From Ostrinia nubilalis (lineage: Eukaryota; Arthropoda; Insecta; Lepidoptera; Crambidae), in assembly GCF_963855985.1 (NCBI RefSeq), contig NC_087109.1:2438001-2502000 (forward strand): DNA of 64,000 nucleotides. The letters are read 5' to 3'. Positions 63,632 through 64,000 of this stretch are shown piece by piece. Both the position numbers and the translations under genes were made by a program. Position 1 is the first letter of the stretch; every line of letters starts with the position of its first letter. The notes under the pieces are model-generated. The model was not told the DNA's origin, made no database searches, and worked only from the letters and a program-made list of their open reading frames with translations.

Positions 63632-64000
63632 AAATAGCCTATTGATCTTGACTAAATGTGATGAATTCAAGACTTAAACAAAGAAAACAAGCCATAGTGT
63701 GCTCATGAAGGCTATTTATACCCTTTTGAGATGCTCTGTAATAGTTTATTACTTTACCAGTACTCCAACTTTTAATTGTTGCCAGTAGTGGTTACTTTTA
63801 GCTGTAATTTAAATTTGGGTTTCTTGTAAAGATATAAATTCCTTAGAGAAATTATCAAAAAATTACAAATCCTTCGCCTGAGCATACTGGGGCTCTTCTC
63901 TTTATGCAAAATTTATCATAACCAAACGAAATCAATATGCGTCAGCAGAGAACCAGGAAAGCTGTCTTAATGTTTTGCTGTAAAGGTATTTTTTTGTTCA
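63632..64000. other. no recognisable gene
   Basis: AT-rich; no repeat or coding feature recognised up to the window end. Confidence 0.4.

Overview
The window looks like AT-rich nuclear DNA of a moth or butterfly (Lepidoptera). I infer this from the dispersed repeats: RTE-type LINE 3' ends with (GAT)n or (AACG)n tails, Helitron-like elements ending in CTAGT, TA- and TTA-flanked MITEs, piggyBac relatives flanked by TTAA, and one BEL/Pao LTR retrotransposon. I found no intact host protein-coding gene, no rRNA, tRNA or CRISPR array. Apart from the BEL reading frames, nearly all longer open frames are chance frames or remnants inside repeats.

Layout. 1-10 kb: old repeats, a long near-perfect inverted repeat (2831-3071), two RTE tails and a GC-rich patch with an Inr/DPE-like promoter signature on the minus strand (near 5566). 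10-26 kb: MITEs, Helitron-like pieces, seven RTE fragments (one with a 131-bp tandem triplication) and a (CA)n tract. 26-29 kb: the best candidate for host transcription, a CpG-rich start and a possible non-coding first exon on the minus strand (27656 to 27313) ending at a GTAAGT donor. 29-34 kb: a GC-rich LINE-like patch, a TTAA-flanked piggyBac-type element, a Helitron-like element, another GC-rich block and a 1,046-bp palindromic element flanked by TA.

34.4-42.4 kb: a BEL/Pao element on the minus strand with two identical 172-bp LTRs. Its gag-pol frame is broken by a frameshift between RNase H and integrase and by a 2,185-bp inverted-repeat DNA element inserted in gag. That inserted element has perfect 35-bp terminal repeats, a 4-bp target duplication (ACAT) and eight copies of a subterminal motif around CGTAAAGG. 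It in turn carries a small MITE, so three levels of insertion can be read. A divergent relative of the inserted element appears to lie at 62846-63180.

42.4-64 kb: an LTR-like segment with TATA, Inr and DPE-like signals, a second TTAA-flanked piggyBac-type element with transposase remnants, an 832-bp palindromic element, an RTE insertion with a 5' inversion inside one target duplication, several MITE families, a non-autonomous hAT-like element with an 8-bp target duplication, and a run of three Helitron-like elements. The window is best read as intergenic or intronic DNA built from layered insertions. Many can be delimited to the base by their target duplications, which gives a relative order of events.
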